DNA from: Streptomyces sp. NRRL S-31
Lineage (GTDB): Bacteria > Actinomycetota > Actinomycetes > Streptomycetales > Streptomycetaceae
NCBI RefSeq assembly: GCF_000718775.1
Contig: NZ_JOCB01000008.1
Location: forward strand, 48,099 to 112,098
Direction of reading: 5' to 3'
DNA: 64,000 nucleotides
Both the position numbers and the translations under genes were made by a program. The notes under the pieces are model-generated. The model saw only the letters and a list, made by a program, of their open reading frames with translations. It did no database searches and was not told the origin of the DNA. Shown here piece by piece: positions 39,235 to 48,322 of the stretch (the first letter of the stretch is position 1; the number at the start of each line of letters is the position of its first letter).

Positions 39235-39684
39235 TCACCGGGGCCGCCGGTCTCCGCCCGCGCCAGCCCGGCAGTCGCGAGGGCGTGCAGGGCGGCCTCC
39301 GGGGTGGCGTGCACGCGGATTCCCGGCAGGGCGGGCCGCGGTCAGGGTCTCCCGGACGTGCGGCCGGGGCTGTACGACGTGGAGGACGCGGCCGGAGCCG
39401 GCGAGGGCGGCGGTCGCGCCGTCCAGCGCCCGGACCGCGTCGGCGCAGGCCAGGAACGCCTCGGTGAGGTCCGGCAGGGGGTGTTCCCCGGTCCGCCCGG
39501 AGTGGGCGAGGCGTTCGGCGAGGGCCTCGCCGAACCGTCCGGCGTTGTGCGTGTCGACCGCGCCGCGGGCGGTCAGGACACTGATTCCGCCGAGTTCCGC
39601 GCGGTGCTCGCGGACGGTGCGCAGGAGGAGCGGGGCGGGTCCGCCCGGGCGGACGCGGGCAGGGGGCGGCTGGCCGATTTCCAT
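39235..39684 (-). CDS. STAS-domain protein with frameshifted C-terminus
   Basis: A 149-residue open frame. Up to VLHVVQPRPHVRETLTAAR it parallels the STAS domain of the next gene (compare VREAVHLARLTGVRLYATLEEAL). One extra base near 39330 then shifts it into a nonsense tail; the expected ending LPGIRVHATPEAALHALATA lies in the neighbouring frame. That frame runs on to a stop at 39102-39104 that overlaps the ATG of the STAS-ANTAR gene (ATGA), so the ancestral gene was probably coupled to it. The truncated protein may keep the STAS core. Function: probable anti-sigma antagonist type. Confidence 0.65.
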   Translation of the reverse strand: MEIGQPPPARVRPGGPAPLLLRTVREHRAELGGISVLTARGAVDTHNAGRFGEALAERLAHSGRTGEHPLPDLTEAFLACADAVRALDGATAALAGSGRVLHVVQPRPHVRETLTAARPAGNPRARHPGGRPARPRDCRAGAGGDRRPR

Positions 39685-39822
39685 GGCGAACGGGCTTCCT
39701 GGGCGGGGCGGAACGGCGGGCGGAGGGATCGGCCGGCCGCCGCTCGACCGGGAGTTTCACTGTGCCCCCGGCCGGATGCCGGACGCGACGACGTGTCGGG
39801 GGCGTGTCCTACCGCGCGCCGC

Positions 39823-40743
39823 TCAGCCGACGTACCGCCGTGCGGGTGAGTCGCGGCGGGCGCGCTCCAGCGCGGCGAGCCGCTGTTCCAGGTGCGGTGG
39901 TACGGGGTCGCGCTGGCGCAGCACCCACGGGAGTCCGGCGGTGGCGTGGGCGAACGCGCGGGCGGAGGCGGCGTCCCGGGGCACGGTCCGCAGGAGGTGC
40001 CCGGTGCGGCGCAGGGCGGGCAGCAGGGGGCGGCGCAGCCAGGTGAACCAGAGGGTGTTGCGGATGCCGAGGACGCGGCGGGCGGTGCTGTCGCGCAGCC
40101 GGGAGGCGTGGTGGTGGACGGTGAGTTCCCCGGCGTAGGCGAGCCACCAGCCCTGGCGCAGCAGGTCGCAGGCGAGCAGTTCCTCCTCGCCGCCGAGCCA
40201 CAGCCCGGGGTGGAAGCCGCCGCCGGCCCGGAAGGCCGCGGTGCGCAGCACGGTGGCGGCGGCGAGGAAGGAGCCGAGCGCGGGTCCGGGCAGCCAGTCG
40301 GGGCCGGCCAGCGGGGATTCGCACAGCTCGCGGACGACCGGGTCCTCGGTGCCGCCCGGTTCGACGAGGATCCGCGCGGTGACGGCGGCCAGCCGGGGCC
40401 GGGTGTCCAGCAGGTCGGCGGCCCGGCGCAGACTCCCGGGTTCCCACCAGGTGTCGTCGTCGCAGAAGGCGACGTACGGCGTGTGGACCCGCTGGACGGC
40501 CAGGTTGCGGCCGATGGCGCCCAGGTTCCGGCCGGGGCGCAGCAGGGTCATCTCGGGGAAGTCCCGGGCGACGGCTTCGGCGGTGCCGTCGCGGGAGCCG
40601 TTGTCGGTGACGATCACGGGCGGCCGTTCCGGCAGCCGGCGCAGCAGGGCGAGGGTGCGCAGCAGTTCGTCACGGCGGTTGTGGGTGATCAGGACGACGG
40701 TCGTGCGGTCGTCGGGGCCGGGGGCGGGGTCGGTACGGGTCAT
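39823..40743 (-). CDS. Family 2 glycosyltransferase
   Basis: A 306-residue GT-A enzyme: TTVVLITHNRRDELLRTLA, VIVTDNGSRDGTAEAVA, the donor-metal motif CDDDTWWEPGSL and an acceptor-side GGEEELLACDLLRQGW. Last gene of the 12-gene heptose/glycan operon; the start overlaps the preceding paralogous glycosyltransferase by 4 bases. No transmembrane segment, so cytosolic, transferring a sugar to a lipid-linked or soluble acceptor. Sugar unknown. Confidence 0.88.
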   Translation of the reverse strand: MTRTDPAPGPDDRTTVVLITHNRRDELLRTLALLRRLPERPPVIVTDNGSRDGTAEAVARDFPEMTLLRPGRNLGAIGRNLAVQRVHTPYVAFCDDDTWWEPGSLRRAADLLDTRPRLAAVTARILVEPGGTEDPVVRELCESPLAGPDWLPGPALGSFLAAATVLRTAAFRAGGGFHPGLWLGGEEELLACDLLRQGWWLAYAGELTVHHHASRLRDSTARRVLGIRNTLWFTWLRRPLLPALRRTGHLLRTVPRDAASARAFAHATAGLPWVLRQRDPVPPHLEQRLAALERARRDSPARRYVG

Positions 40744-41684
40744 GGCGGGGTGCCTTCCGGTGGGCGTCCGGCCGGCGCCTTCCGGTCGAGCAGGCGGGCG
40801 GCGCGCTCGACGTGCGGGGGCAGGGCGCGGCGGCGGGCGAGCGCGGCCGGGAGCCGGACGGCGGTCTCCCGCAGGGCGCGGCGCGCCCCGGGGCGGCCGG
40901 TCGCGGCGGCCAGCGCGAGGTCGGTGCCGGCGCGCAGGACGACCGGCCAGGGGCGGCGCAGGCAGGTGGTGAGGACGTGGTTGCGCCGGACGAGGGCGGA
41001 GCGGCCGGTGCGGCCGTGGTCCTCGGGGTGGTGGCGGGCGCACAGGGCGGGGTCGTAGGCGACGCCCCAGCCCGCGGCGGCCAGGTCGTAGGCGAGCAGG
41101 GTCTCCTCGCCGCCGAAGAAGAGCAGCGGGTGGTAGCCGCCGACGCCGAGGAAGGCGTCCCGGCGGACCACGCAGGCGCAGCCGAGGAAGCCGAGCACCG
41201 GGCGGCCGGGCAGGTCCGGCTCGGACGGCAGCGGGGAGGCGGCGAGCTGGGCGTTGAGCGGGTCCTCGGCGGCCTCGTCGCCGACCAGCGTGCGGGCGGC
41301 GAGCAGGCCGAGCCGGGGGTGCCGGTCGAGGAGGCCGGCGGCGCGGGCGAGGCTGCCCGGCTCCCACCAGGAGTCGTCGTCGCTGAAGGCGACGTAGGGG
41401 GTGCGGGCGTGCCGTGCGGCCAGGTTGCGGCCGAGGGCGCCGGTGTTGCGGGCGGGCCGCAGCAGACGGGTGATCGCCGGGTGGCCGGCCACGGTCCGGC
41501 GGGTGGTGTCGTCACGGGAGTTGTCGACGACGACGACCGGCGGCCGTTCGGGCAGCGCGGCGAGCGCGTCCAGGGTGCGCAGCAGGCTGGCGGCACGGTC
41601 GCGGGTGATGACGGCGACCGTCACCCGTGGACCGCCCGTGCGGGCCGGGTCCCGGGTGCGGTCCACGGCGTGCTCAGCCGGCAT
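40740..41684 (-). CDS. Family 2 glycosyltransferase
   Basis: A 314-residue paralogue of the downstream enzyme (same architecture: VTVAVITRDRAASLLRTLD, VVVVDNSRDDTTRRTVAG, SDDDSWWEPGSL, FFGGEETLLAYDLAAAGW). The two differ enough (about half identical by eye) to use different acceptors. ATG at 41684 overlaps the GT9 gene end by 11 bases. Confidence 0.88.
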   Translation of the reverse strand: MPAEHAVDRTRDPARTGGPRVTVAVITRDRAASLLRTLDALAALPERPPVVVVDNSRDDTTRRTVAGHPAITRLLRPARNTGALGRNLAARHARTPYVAFSDDDSWWEPGSLARAAGLLDRHPRLGLLAARTLVGDEAAEDPLNAQLAASPLPSEPDLPGRPVLGFLGCACVVRRDAFLGVGGYHPLLFFGGEETLLAYDLAAAGWGVAYDPALCARHHPEDHGRTGRSALVRRNHVLTTCLRRPWPVVLRAGTDLALAAATGRPGARRALRETAVRLPAALARRRALPPHVERAARLLDRKAPAGRPPEGTPP

Positions 41685-42672
41685 GCGCCACCTCCGGTCC
41701 CGGCCGCCGGCTCCGGCCGCGGACCTCCCGCAACAGCGTCAGGCAGACCGCGGCGACCTCACCGGTGCCGATGCGCAGCAGACGGGTGTCGGGGGTGCGG
41801 CCGTGCGGGTCGCCGGGCGGGCCGGGTTTCCACAGGGCCAGGTGGTCCGGGCTCGGGGGTGGTCCCCACAGGCGCGGTGAGACGGGGCCGAACAGGGTGA
41901 CGGAGCGGGTGCCGTGGGCCACCGCGAGGTGGGCGAGGCCGGTGTCGCCGCTGAGCACCAGGGACGCCTCGGCGACCAGTGCGGACAGCCGCCCGTACGG
42001 CAGACCACCGGTGAGCACGTCGCCGCCGGGCAGGCCGCCGCGTTCGGCGACCGCGTGGACCAGGGCGTCCTCGCCGGGGCCGCCGGTGAGGACGACGTGG
42101 TGCCCGGCGGCGCGCAGGCACCGTACGACGGCGGCGAACCGCTCCGCGGGCCAGCGGCGGGAGCCCGAGGCCGCGCCGGGGTGCACGACGACCGCGCCCG
42201 GGGCCGGGGACCGTGTGGCGGGCGGGGGCAGCCGCAGGTCCGCGGGGTCGGCCGGGATGCCGTAGCCGCGCAGGAAGGCGCACCAGCGGTCCCGTTCGTT
42301 GGCGTGGTCCGGCCGGGGCGGTCCGTCGGGGCAGGCGTGGGCGAGCAGCCGGCGCGGGTGCAGCGCGGCCAGGGCGTCGCGGCTCTCGGGGCCGTTGCCG
42401 TGCAGGTCGACGGCGATGTCGGGGGGCGGGCCGGGCCAGTGGGTGAGGACCGGCACCGCGCGGCCGGGCGCCTCGGCCGGGAACACGGCGTCGACCGCCC
42501 CGGTGGCCAGGGCGAGTTCGGTGAGGCCGGGCGGCTGGGCGAGGACGACCCGGTGGCCGGGGAAGGCACGGCGGATGCCGCGCAGCGCGGGCACGCCGGC
42601 CAGCAGGTCGCCGAGGCCCAGGGCGCGCAGCACCAGGAGGCACGGGGTGCTCGGGGGGTGCTCAGTGGTCAC
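41674..42672 (-). CDS. Family 9 glycosyltransferase (heptosyltransferase-like)
   Basis: A 332-residue GT9 protein: LLVLRALGLGDLLAGVPALR at the N-terminus, VVVHPGAASGSRRWPAERFA, VVLTGGPGED, VLSGDTGLAHLAVAHGTRSV and LFGPVSPRLWG. This is the heptosyltransferase (WaaC/F) pattern; members transfer heptose from ADP-heptose, which this operon can make. I chose GTG 42672 with a strong aggagg site. The alternative ATG at 42912 overlaps the hldE stop by ATGA and would add an 80-residue Pro/Thr-rich leader; it cannot be excluded. Confidence 0.85.
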   Translation of the reverse strand: MTTEHPPSTPCLLVLRALGLGDLLAGVPALRGIRRAFPGHRVVLAQPPGLTELALATGAVDAVFPAEAPGRAVPVLTHWPGPPPDIAVDLHGNGPESRDALAALHPRRLLAHACPDGPPRPDHANERDRWCAFLRGYGIPADPADLRLPPPATRSPAPGAVVVHPGAASGSRRWPAERFAAVVRCLRAAGHHVVLTGGPGEDALVHAVAERGGLPGGDVLTGGLPYGRLSALVAEASLVLSGDTGLAHLAVAHGTRSVTLFGPVSPRLWGPPPSPDHLALWKPGPPGDPHGRTPDTRLLRIGTGEVAAVCLTLLREVRGRSRRPGPEVAHAG

Positions 42673-42908
42673 CGGGGGATCCTCCTGTGGGTGGGGGCCG
42701 CTCACCGCGGGGCCGTTCGTCCCGGAGGCGTTCGTCGCGGAGGCGTTCGTCCCGGAGTCTGCGGGCGGGGGGTGAGCGGAGGTGGGCCGTTCCGGTGGGT
42801 GGGGGCGTGGGCGCGTGCGAGCGGTCACCTCTTCCGCCACACGGCCCGGAACCGCCGCCGGGACGGCCAGCTCGTCCACCACACGACCCGGGACCGTCGC
42901 GGGGGCGG

Positions 42909-44336
42909 TCATTTCGTGTGGCCCGGGGCGGGGGTGGGGGCCAGGGCCGCGCGGCGGGCCAGGCCGGTGGTGGAGCGGCCGTCGAGGTAGGGCAGCAGCA
43001 GGACCTGTCCGCCCCAGCTCTCCACCAGGGGCTGTTCGGGCAGCCGGGTGCGGGCGTAGTCGCCGCCCTTGGCCCAGATGTGCGGGCGGAGTTCGCCGAG
43101 GATGCGTTCGGGGGTGTCCTCGTCGAAGACGGCGACGGCGTCCACGCACTCCAGGGCGCGCAGCACCCGCACCCGGTCGGCGGCCGGGACGACGGGCCGG
43201 CCGTCGCCCTTGCGGCGGCGCACGGAGGCGTCGGAGTTCACGCAGACGACGAGGCAGTCGCCGGCCCGGCGGGCGGCCTGGAGCAGGGCGACGTGCCCGG
43301 CGTGCAGCAGGTCGAAGCAGCCGCCGGCGGCGACGACGGTGCCGCCCGCCGCCCGGACCCGGGCGGCGGTGCGCACGGCGTCCGCGGTGGTGTCGCCGTC
43401 GGCCACCGGCTCGGCGGCCGTCTCCTGCCGGTCCGCGACGGCGACCGCGCGGGCGCCGCCCTCGGCGACGTAGCGGGTGGCGGCGTGCACGGCGCCCTGG
43501 ACGGCGGCCTCGGTGAGGGTGCCGTCGGCGAGCAGGCCGGCCGCGGCGGCGGCGAACCGGTCGCCCGCGCCGCAGGGATCGCCCGTGGCGGCGGCCGGGG
43601 TGGGCACGAGCAGCGGGCTCTCGCCGTACGAGAGCAGGGCGCCGCGCTCGCCGAGGGTCACCGAGACGGCCTGGGCCCGCCAGGCCCGGACGAGGGTGCG
43701 GGCGTCCCGGGCGGCGGTGCGCAGTCCGGCCGTGTCGCCGGCCGCCTCGTCGTCCGCGTCCAGCTGCCGGGCGAAGGCGCGGGCCTCCTGGGCCGAGGGG
43801 GTGGCCAGGCGGACGCCGGGGACCGGGGGCCGCCCGCGCACGTGCGGGTCCCAGACGACGGGGGCCGCCGTGTGGGCCAGCGCCTCGCGCAGCACGTCGG
43901 CGGTGCCCCGCCCGTAGTCCGCGACGAGTACGCCCCGGGCGTCCGCGATCGCGGCCACCGCCCCGGGAGTCGCCTCGCGGGCGCGGCCCTCGCCGTCGTC
44001 GAGGCGCAGCAGCGGCCGGTCCCCGGCCAGCACCCGGGTCTTGCTGCTCAGGGTGCCCTCCAGGGGCACCTCGACCAGGGCGACCCGGTCGGCCAGCAGC
44101 TCCCGGAGGGTGTCGCTGGCGGTGTCGGCGCCGAGGGCGGTGACCAGGGTGACGGGGCGGCCGTCGGCGGCGGCGAGGCAGGCGGCGAGGGCCGCGCCGC
44201 CGGGGCGGGAGCTGCGCCGGGTGCCGTGCACGACGGGGACCGGCGCGTCCGGGGCGAGCCGTTCTGCCCGGCCGCACAGGTCGTGGTCGAGCAGGGCGTC
44301 GCCGACGACGACGAGGGGCGTTGGCGAGCCGGTCAT
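42909..44336 (-). CDS. hldE: Bifunctional heptose-7-P kinase / heptose-1-P adenylyltransferase
   Basis: A 475-residue fusion. The N-terminal 320 residues are a PfkB-type kinase (VVVGDALLDHDLCGRAERL, LVADYGRGTADVL, TGDPCGAGDRFAAAAAG with the catalytic Asp). The C-terminal 150 residues are a nucleotidyltransferase (GGCFDLLHAGHVALLQAARR with the HxGH motif; RKGDGRPVVPAADRV). This is HldE/RfaE: it phosphorylates D-glycero-D-manno-heptose-7-P at C1 and later adenylates the 1-phosphate to ADP-heptose. Both active sites look intact. Overlaps gmhA by ATGA. Confidence 0.92.
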   Translation of the reverse strand: MTGSPTPLVVVGDALLDHDLCGRAERLAPDAPVPVVHGTRRSSRPGGAALAACLAAADGRPVTLVTALGADTASDTLRELLADRVALVEVPLEGTLSSKTRVLAGDRPLLRLDDGEGRAREATPGAVAAIADARGVLVADYGRGTADVLREALAHTAAPVVWDPHVRGRPPVPGVRLATPSAQEARAFARQLDADDEAAGDTAGLRTAARDARTLVRAWRAQAVSVTLGERGALLSYGESPLLVPTPAAATGDPCGAGDRFAAAAAGLLADGTLTEAAVQGAVHAATRYVAEGGARAVAVADRQETAAEPVADGDTTADAVRTAARVRAAGGTVVAAGGCFDLLHAGHVALLQAARRAGDCLVVCVNSDASVRRRKGDGRPVVPAADRVRVLRALECVDAVAVFDEDTPERILGELRPHIWAKGGDYARTRLPEQPLVESWGGQVLLLPYLDGRSTTGLARRAALAPTPAPGHTK

Positions 44337-45127
44337 GCGTGTCCCTCCCCGGGCGTCACGGGGGCACCAGCTGAGCCCGGTGCGCCGGATGCGCCGGATG
44401 GGCCGGGCGGGGTCCGGCCGACGGTGCGAGCGCGGCCCACCAGCCGGCCGACCACACCCGGTCTGCCGCCCGCGCCGGGCCTGCCGTCCGCACCAGGCCT
44501 GCCGTCGGCAGCCGGTTCGCCGGAGCCTGCCGCGCCGTCGGCGGGCCGGTCGGCCGTGCCGCGCGCCACGGCCTGGTCGAAGGCCTCGCAGAGCATGTGC
44601 ACGGCGACCAGGTGGAGTTCCTGGACGGTGGCGGCGACGGGGGCGTCGACGCACACCGCCTCGTCCGCGCCGAGCTGGAGCGGGTTCGGGGACCGTCCGG
44701 TCAGCGCCCACACGGTCATGCCCAGCCGGTGCGCGCGCTCGGCGGCGGCCAGCAGATTGGCGCTGGCGCCGCTGGTGGACAGCAGCAGGAGCACGTCCCC
44801 GGGGCGGCCGTGGGCGGCGGTCTGCCGGGCGAACACCTCCTGGACGCCGTAGTCGTTGGCGATCGCGGTGGTGGAGGAGGTGTCGGCGTGCAGGGCGACC
44901 GCGGAGAACGGCGGCCGGTCGTCGCGGTAGCGGCCGACGAGTTCGGCGGTGAGGTGCTGGGCCTGGGCGGCGCTGCCGCCGTTGCCCGCGACGAGCAGCC
45001 GGGCGCCCGAGCCCAGCCGCCGGGCGAGGCCGGTGCCCCAGCGCTCGATGAGGGGGGCGTGGTCGCGGAACGCCTCCAGGGCCTTGGCCAGGTCGTCGCA
45101 GTGCGTGGTGTCGGTGACGGTCTTCAT
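44333..45127 (-). CDS. gmhA: Sedoheptulose-7-phosphate isomerase with repeat tail
   Basis: A 264-residue protein; the first 190 residues are a SIS-domain phosphoheptose isomerase (LLVAGNGGSAAQAQHLTAEL, TAIANDYGVQEVFARQ, LLLLSTSGASANLLAAAE, TVQELHLVAVHMLCEAF with the family's His/Glu pair). It converts sedoheptulose-7-P to D-glycero-D-manno-heptose-7-P, the first step to ADP-heptose. The last 70 residues are a Gly/Pro-rich tail with ADGRPG repeats encoded by 18-base units (44471-44506) not found in other GmhA proteins. ATGA overlaps on both sides. Confidence 0.9.
   Translation of the reverse strand: MKTVTDTTHCDDLAKALEAFRDHAPLIERWGTGLARRLGSGARLLVAGNGGSAAQAQHLTAELVGRYRDDRPPFSAVALHADTSSTTAIANDYGVQEVFARQTAAHGRPGDVLLLLSTSGASANLLAAAERAHRLGMTVWALTGRSPNPLQLGADEAVCVDAPVAATVQELHLVAVHMLCEAFDQAVARGTADRPADGAAGSGEPAADGRPGADGRPGAGGRPGVVGRLVGRARTVGRTPPGPSGASGAPGSAGAPVTPGEGHA
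44471..44506 (-). repeat. 18-base tandem repeat in gmhA tail
   Basis: Two near-identical 18-base units (cgcgccgggcctgccgtc and cgcaccaggcctgccgtc) encoding ADGRPG-type hexapeptides. Confidence 0.8.
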
Positions 45128-46356
45128 CGGACGACTCCCCGGAGCGAGCGGATCGAGGACACGGCGCCGTACACCCCGGCGAGGCCGTCGGCGACCCGGT
45201 CCCAGGTGTAGTGGGCGAGCACCCGGTCGCGGCCGGCGGCGCCGTACCGGGCGAGCCGGCCGGGGTCGGCGAGGAGAGCACGGACGGCCGCGCCGAGGTC
45301 GTAGTCGTCGTCGGCGGGGACCAGCAGGCCCGTGGTGCCGTCCACGACCGTGTCGAGCTGGCCGCCGACCGCGGTGGCGACGACCGGCGTGGCGCAGGCC
45401 ATGGCCTCCAGCGGGACGATGCCGAAGGGTTCGTACAGGGGCAGTGACAGCACCAGGTCGGCGCTGGACATCAGCCGGGGCATCCGGGCCCGGCCGACCC
45501 CGCCGAGCAGGGTGACCCGGTCGGCGACCCCGTACTCGCCGGCGACGGCGCGGAGGCGGGCGGCTTCGGGCTCGGAGCCGAGCAGGTCGGCCTCGGGGCC
45601 GCCGACGACGAGGAGTTCCGCGTCGGGGACGCCGGCGAGGGCGCGGATGGCGCGGTCGAAGCCCTTGCGGGGCACGAGCCGGCCGACGGCCAGCAGCCGC
45701 CTGCGGGCACCGGGCCGGGGCGGGCGGGTGAGCGGCGCGAACTGGTCGGGGTCGACACCGCAGGGCACGACGCTGATCCGGTCCTCCGGCAGCCCCATGG
45801 CCTTCAGTTCGGCCACCTCGTCGCTGCACGTGGCGATGATCCGGGCGCACTCGTGGCCGATGGCCTCCTCGACGGCGAGGCGCTGCGGCGGGCTGGTGTC
45901 GGCGGCGCCCTGGTAGCGCTTCTTGACGGTGCCGAGCGCGTGGTAGGTCTGCACGACGGGGATGCCGAGGCCGCGGGCGCCGGCCAGGGCGGCCAGACCG
46001 GACATCCAGAAGTGGGCGTGCACCACGTCGGGTGGGGCGGCGGCCCACTGCCGGGCCAGGAAGCGCCCGAACTCGGCCATGTGCGGCAGGAGTTCGTCCT
46101 TGGGGACGGGCTCGGCCGGCCCGGCGGGCACGTGCACCACCTGTACGCCGTCGATGAGGGTCACCCGGTCCGGCAGGCCCGCCGAGTCCCGCCGGGTGTA
46201 CACCGTGACCCGGTATCCCTTCCTGGCGAGCTGCCGGGCGGTCTGCGCCACGTACACGTTCTGGCCGCCCGCGTCCGGCCCGCCGAGCGCGGCCAGCGGG
46301 CTGGCGTGCTCGGAGACCATGGCGACGCTCCCGGCCGTGTGCGGAATGCGGCTCAT
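45124..46356 (-). CDS. Family 4 glycosyltransferase
   Basis: A 410-residue GT-B enzyme of the MshA/sucrose-phosphate-synthase branch: MVSEHASPLAALGGPDAGGQ at the donor-binding N-terminus, VVHAHFWMSGLAALA, VVPCGVDPDQFAP, LLAVGRLVPRKGFDRAIRAL, and the E-x7-E motif YEPFGIVPLEAMACATPVV. It uses a nucleotide-activated sugar with retention. Within the operon it probably adds one residue of the glycan. Overlaps neighbours by 4 bases. Confidence 0.9.
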   Translation of the reverse strand: MSRIPHTAGSVAMVSEHASPLAALGGPDAGGQNVYVAQTARQLARKGYRVTVYTRRDSAGLPDRVTLIDGVQVVHVPAGPAEPVPKDELLPHMAEFGRFLARQWAAAPPDVVHAHFWMSGLAALAGARGLGIPVVQTYHALGTVKKRYQGAADTSPPQRLAVEEAIGHECARIIATCSDEVAELKAMGLPEDRISVVPCGVDPDQFAPLTRPPRPGARRRLLAVGRLVPRKGFDRAIRALAGVPDAELLVVGGPEADLLGSEPEAARLRAVAGEYGVADRVTLLGGVGRARMPRLMSSADLVLSLPLYEPFGIVPLEAMACATPVVATAVGGQLDTVVDGTTGLLVPADDDYDLGAAVRALLADPGRLARYGAAGRDRVLAHYTWDRVADGLAGVYGAVSSIRSLRGVVR

Positions 46357-47315
46357 CGGGTGACCTCCTTGATCAGGCGTTCCCAGTCGTCCAGGAAGCG
46401 CCGTTCTCCGTAGCGGGCCTGGGCCGCGGCCCGGGCCGCCGCGCCGGTGCGGCGGGCCAGCCCGAGGTCGGCGAGGAAGGCGCGTACGGCGTCCTCCAGT
46501 ACGTCGAGTCGGTTCGAGACCACTCCGGCGCCCTCGGGTACGGCCTCCCGGACCTCCGTGGTGTCCAGGGCGACCACGGGCATGCCGAGGAACATGGCCT
46601 CCAGCAGCGACAGGCCGAGCGAGGTCCAGCGCACGGGGTGCAGGTAGAGGCGGCACCGGGCCATCTCGCGGTGCAGCGCGTGCTGCGGCAGGTCCCGGGC
46701 ACGGCAGCGTTCGGGTGGCAGGCCGAGATGGGCGGCGAGTCCCGCGGTGCGCATCCCGAAGACGTCCAGGGGCGCGGACCGGGCGAACCGGGGCAGCAGG
46801 TCGGTGCCGGTCGTACGGCCCCTGCGCACGGGCTCGTTGACGACGACGGCCGCGCGCCGCTCGGTGCCGGTCCACCGGTGGCCGGGGTCGGGGATGCCGT
46901 GCTCCACGACCTCGGTCGGGGCCCGGCCGTTGTCCCACATCAGCCGGTTGAAGTGGGTGACGTGCACGACCGGGATGCGGGACTGGCCGGCCAGCGGGTG
47001 GAGTTGCCGCTCGGGTGTCTCGTCGGGGCTGTTGTGCTCGACGTACACGGCGGGCACGTCGACGCCGGGGCGGCGGCCGGTCCAGCGCCGGGCGAGGTCG
47101 AGTTCGCGCGGTCGCTGGAGGACCATCAGGCCGATGTCGGCGTCCCGCAGTTGCTCCGGTGTGCGTTCCCGCACGGAGGGCGGCCAGTCCCAGGTCACCG
47201 CCCGGCCGAGGCCGTCGGGTCCGCGGTCCTCGGTGACCGGGACGAGGTAGGTGTGCGGGCCCTGCACGAAGGCGGTGAGCCAGGACCCGTGCACGTGCCA
47301 GACGAGGATGTTCAT
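46353..47315 (-). CDS. GT-B-fold glycosyltransferase
   Basis: A 320-residue protein beginning MNILVWHVHGSWLTAFVQGP, with VYVEHNSPDETPERQLHPLA, VVHVTHFNRLMWD and a C-terminal donor-site segment YLHPVRWTSLGLSLLEAMFL followed by GMPVVALDTTEVREAVP. This is a GT4-like C-terminus on an N-terminal half with little similarity to known groups. Glycosyltransferase role is well supported by the EAM-LG-PVVA pattern; donor and acceptor are unknown. Overlaps the GT9 gene and the GT4 gene by 4 bases. Confidence 0.8.
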   Translation of the reverse strand: MNILVWHVHGSWLTAFVQGPHTYLVPVTEDRGPDGLGRAVTWDWPPSVRERTPEQLRDADIGLMVLQRPRELDLARRWTGRRPGVDVPAVYVEHNSPDETPERQLHPLAGQSRIPVVHVTHFNRLMWDNGRAPTEVVEHGIPDPGHRWTGTERRAAVVVNEPVRRGRTTGTDLLPRFARSAPLDVFGMRTAGLAAHLGLPPERCRARDLPQHALHREMARCRLYLHPVRWTSLGLSLLEAMFLGMPVVALDTTEVREAVPEGAGVVSNRLDVLEDAVRAFLADLGLARRTGAAARAAAQARYGERRFLDDWERLIKEVTR

Positions 47316-48322
47316 GAGTGCCGCTCCTGGATGAGCTTGTGGACCGCGCGCACCACGTCCTGTCCGGTGACCTCGTCCAGGCAGGGGTGGCCGGGCACCG
47401 GGCAGACGAGGGCCCTGGTGTCCGCGCACGGCGCCGACCGGTCGCCGAGCAGGATGACGGGGACGCCGTACGGTGCCCAGCGCTCGGCCGGTACGACCGG
47501 TGCGAACAGGGACACGACCGGGGTCCCGACGGCGGCGGCGAGGTGGGCGGGGCCGGTGTTGGCGCTGATCACGACGTCGGCCATGCGCAGTACGCCGGCG
47601 AGGGTGCGCGGGCTGGTCCGGCCGCCGAGGTCCACGGCGACGTCGCCGCCGACCCGCCGGGTGAGGGCGGTCTCGCCGGGGCCGCCGGTGACGACCACGC
47701 GGTGCCCCGCGTCGGCGAGCAGCGTGACGGCTTCGGCGCAGCGGTGGGGGCTCCAGGCGCGGGCGGGGGCACTGGCGCCGGGGTGCAGGACGACGTAGGG
47801 GCCGCGGCCGGTGAGGTGGCCGGTGTCGGGGGGCGGGAGCACGCGCAGGCGTCCGTCGTCGCCGGGCGGGGGCGGGAAGCCCAGGGCGGCGGCGGTGTCC
47901 AGGGCCGCCTCCGCCTCGTGCCGGCCGTCCCTCCGGCGGTGGCGTACGTCGAGGAGCCGGCCGGGGTGGTCGGCGCTGTCGGCACCGATCCGGCCGACGC
48001 CGGCCAGCCGCAGCAGCAGCGCGGTGGGCAGCGGGCTCTGGTGGAAGGAGGTGAGGATCAGCGCGGTGTCGTGGGCACCGGCGCGCAACCGCCCGAGCAG
48101 GGCCTCGATGTCCGCCGGGCTGACCGGGGGCGGGTCGAAGCCCTCCCAGGGCGCCTCCCACACCAGTACCTCGTCGACGCCGGGGAGCAGCCGGGCGGCG
48201 TCCGCGCCGCGCGGGCCGCACAGCAGGGTGACGTGCGTACTGCGGGCGGCGACGGCGCGTACGGCGGGGCCGGCGAGCAGCACGTCGCCGAAGCTGTCGA
48301 GGCGGACGACGAGGGACCTCAC
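47312..48322 (-). CDS. Family 9 glycosyltransferase (heptosyltransferase-like)
   Basis: A 336-residue second GT9 enzyme: VRSLVVRLDSFGDVLLAGPA, VTLLCGPRGADAARLLPGVD, YVVLHPGASAPARAWSPHRC, VVVTGGPGETALTRRV, VISANTGPAHLAAAVGTPVV, LFAPVVPAERWAPYG. With the GT9 at 41674 it gives two heptosyltransferase-like enzymes. GTG start at 48322 follows gggaggtggtcgcg. Four-base overlap with the phosphatase gene. Confidence 0.87.
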   Translation of the reverse strand: MRSLVVRLDSFGDVLLAGPAVRAVAARSTHVTLLCGPRGADAARLLPGVDEVLVWEAPWEGFDPPPVSPADIEALLGRLRAGAHDTALILTSFHQSPLPTALLLRLAGVGRIGADSADHPGRLLDVRHRRRDGRHEAEAALDTAAALGFPPPPGDDGRLRVLPPPDTGHLTGRGPYVVLHPGASAPARAWSPHRCAEAVTLLADAGHRVVVTGGPGETALTRRVGGDVAVDLGGRTSPRTLAGVLRMADVVISANTGPAHLAAAVGTPVVSLFAPVVPAERWAPYGVPVILLGDRSAPCADTRALVCPVPGHPCLDEVTGQDVVRAVHKLIQERHS

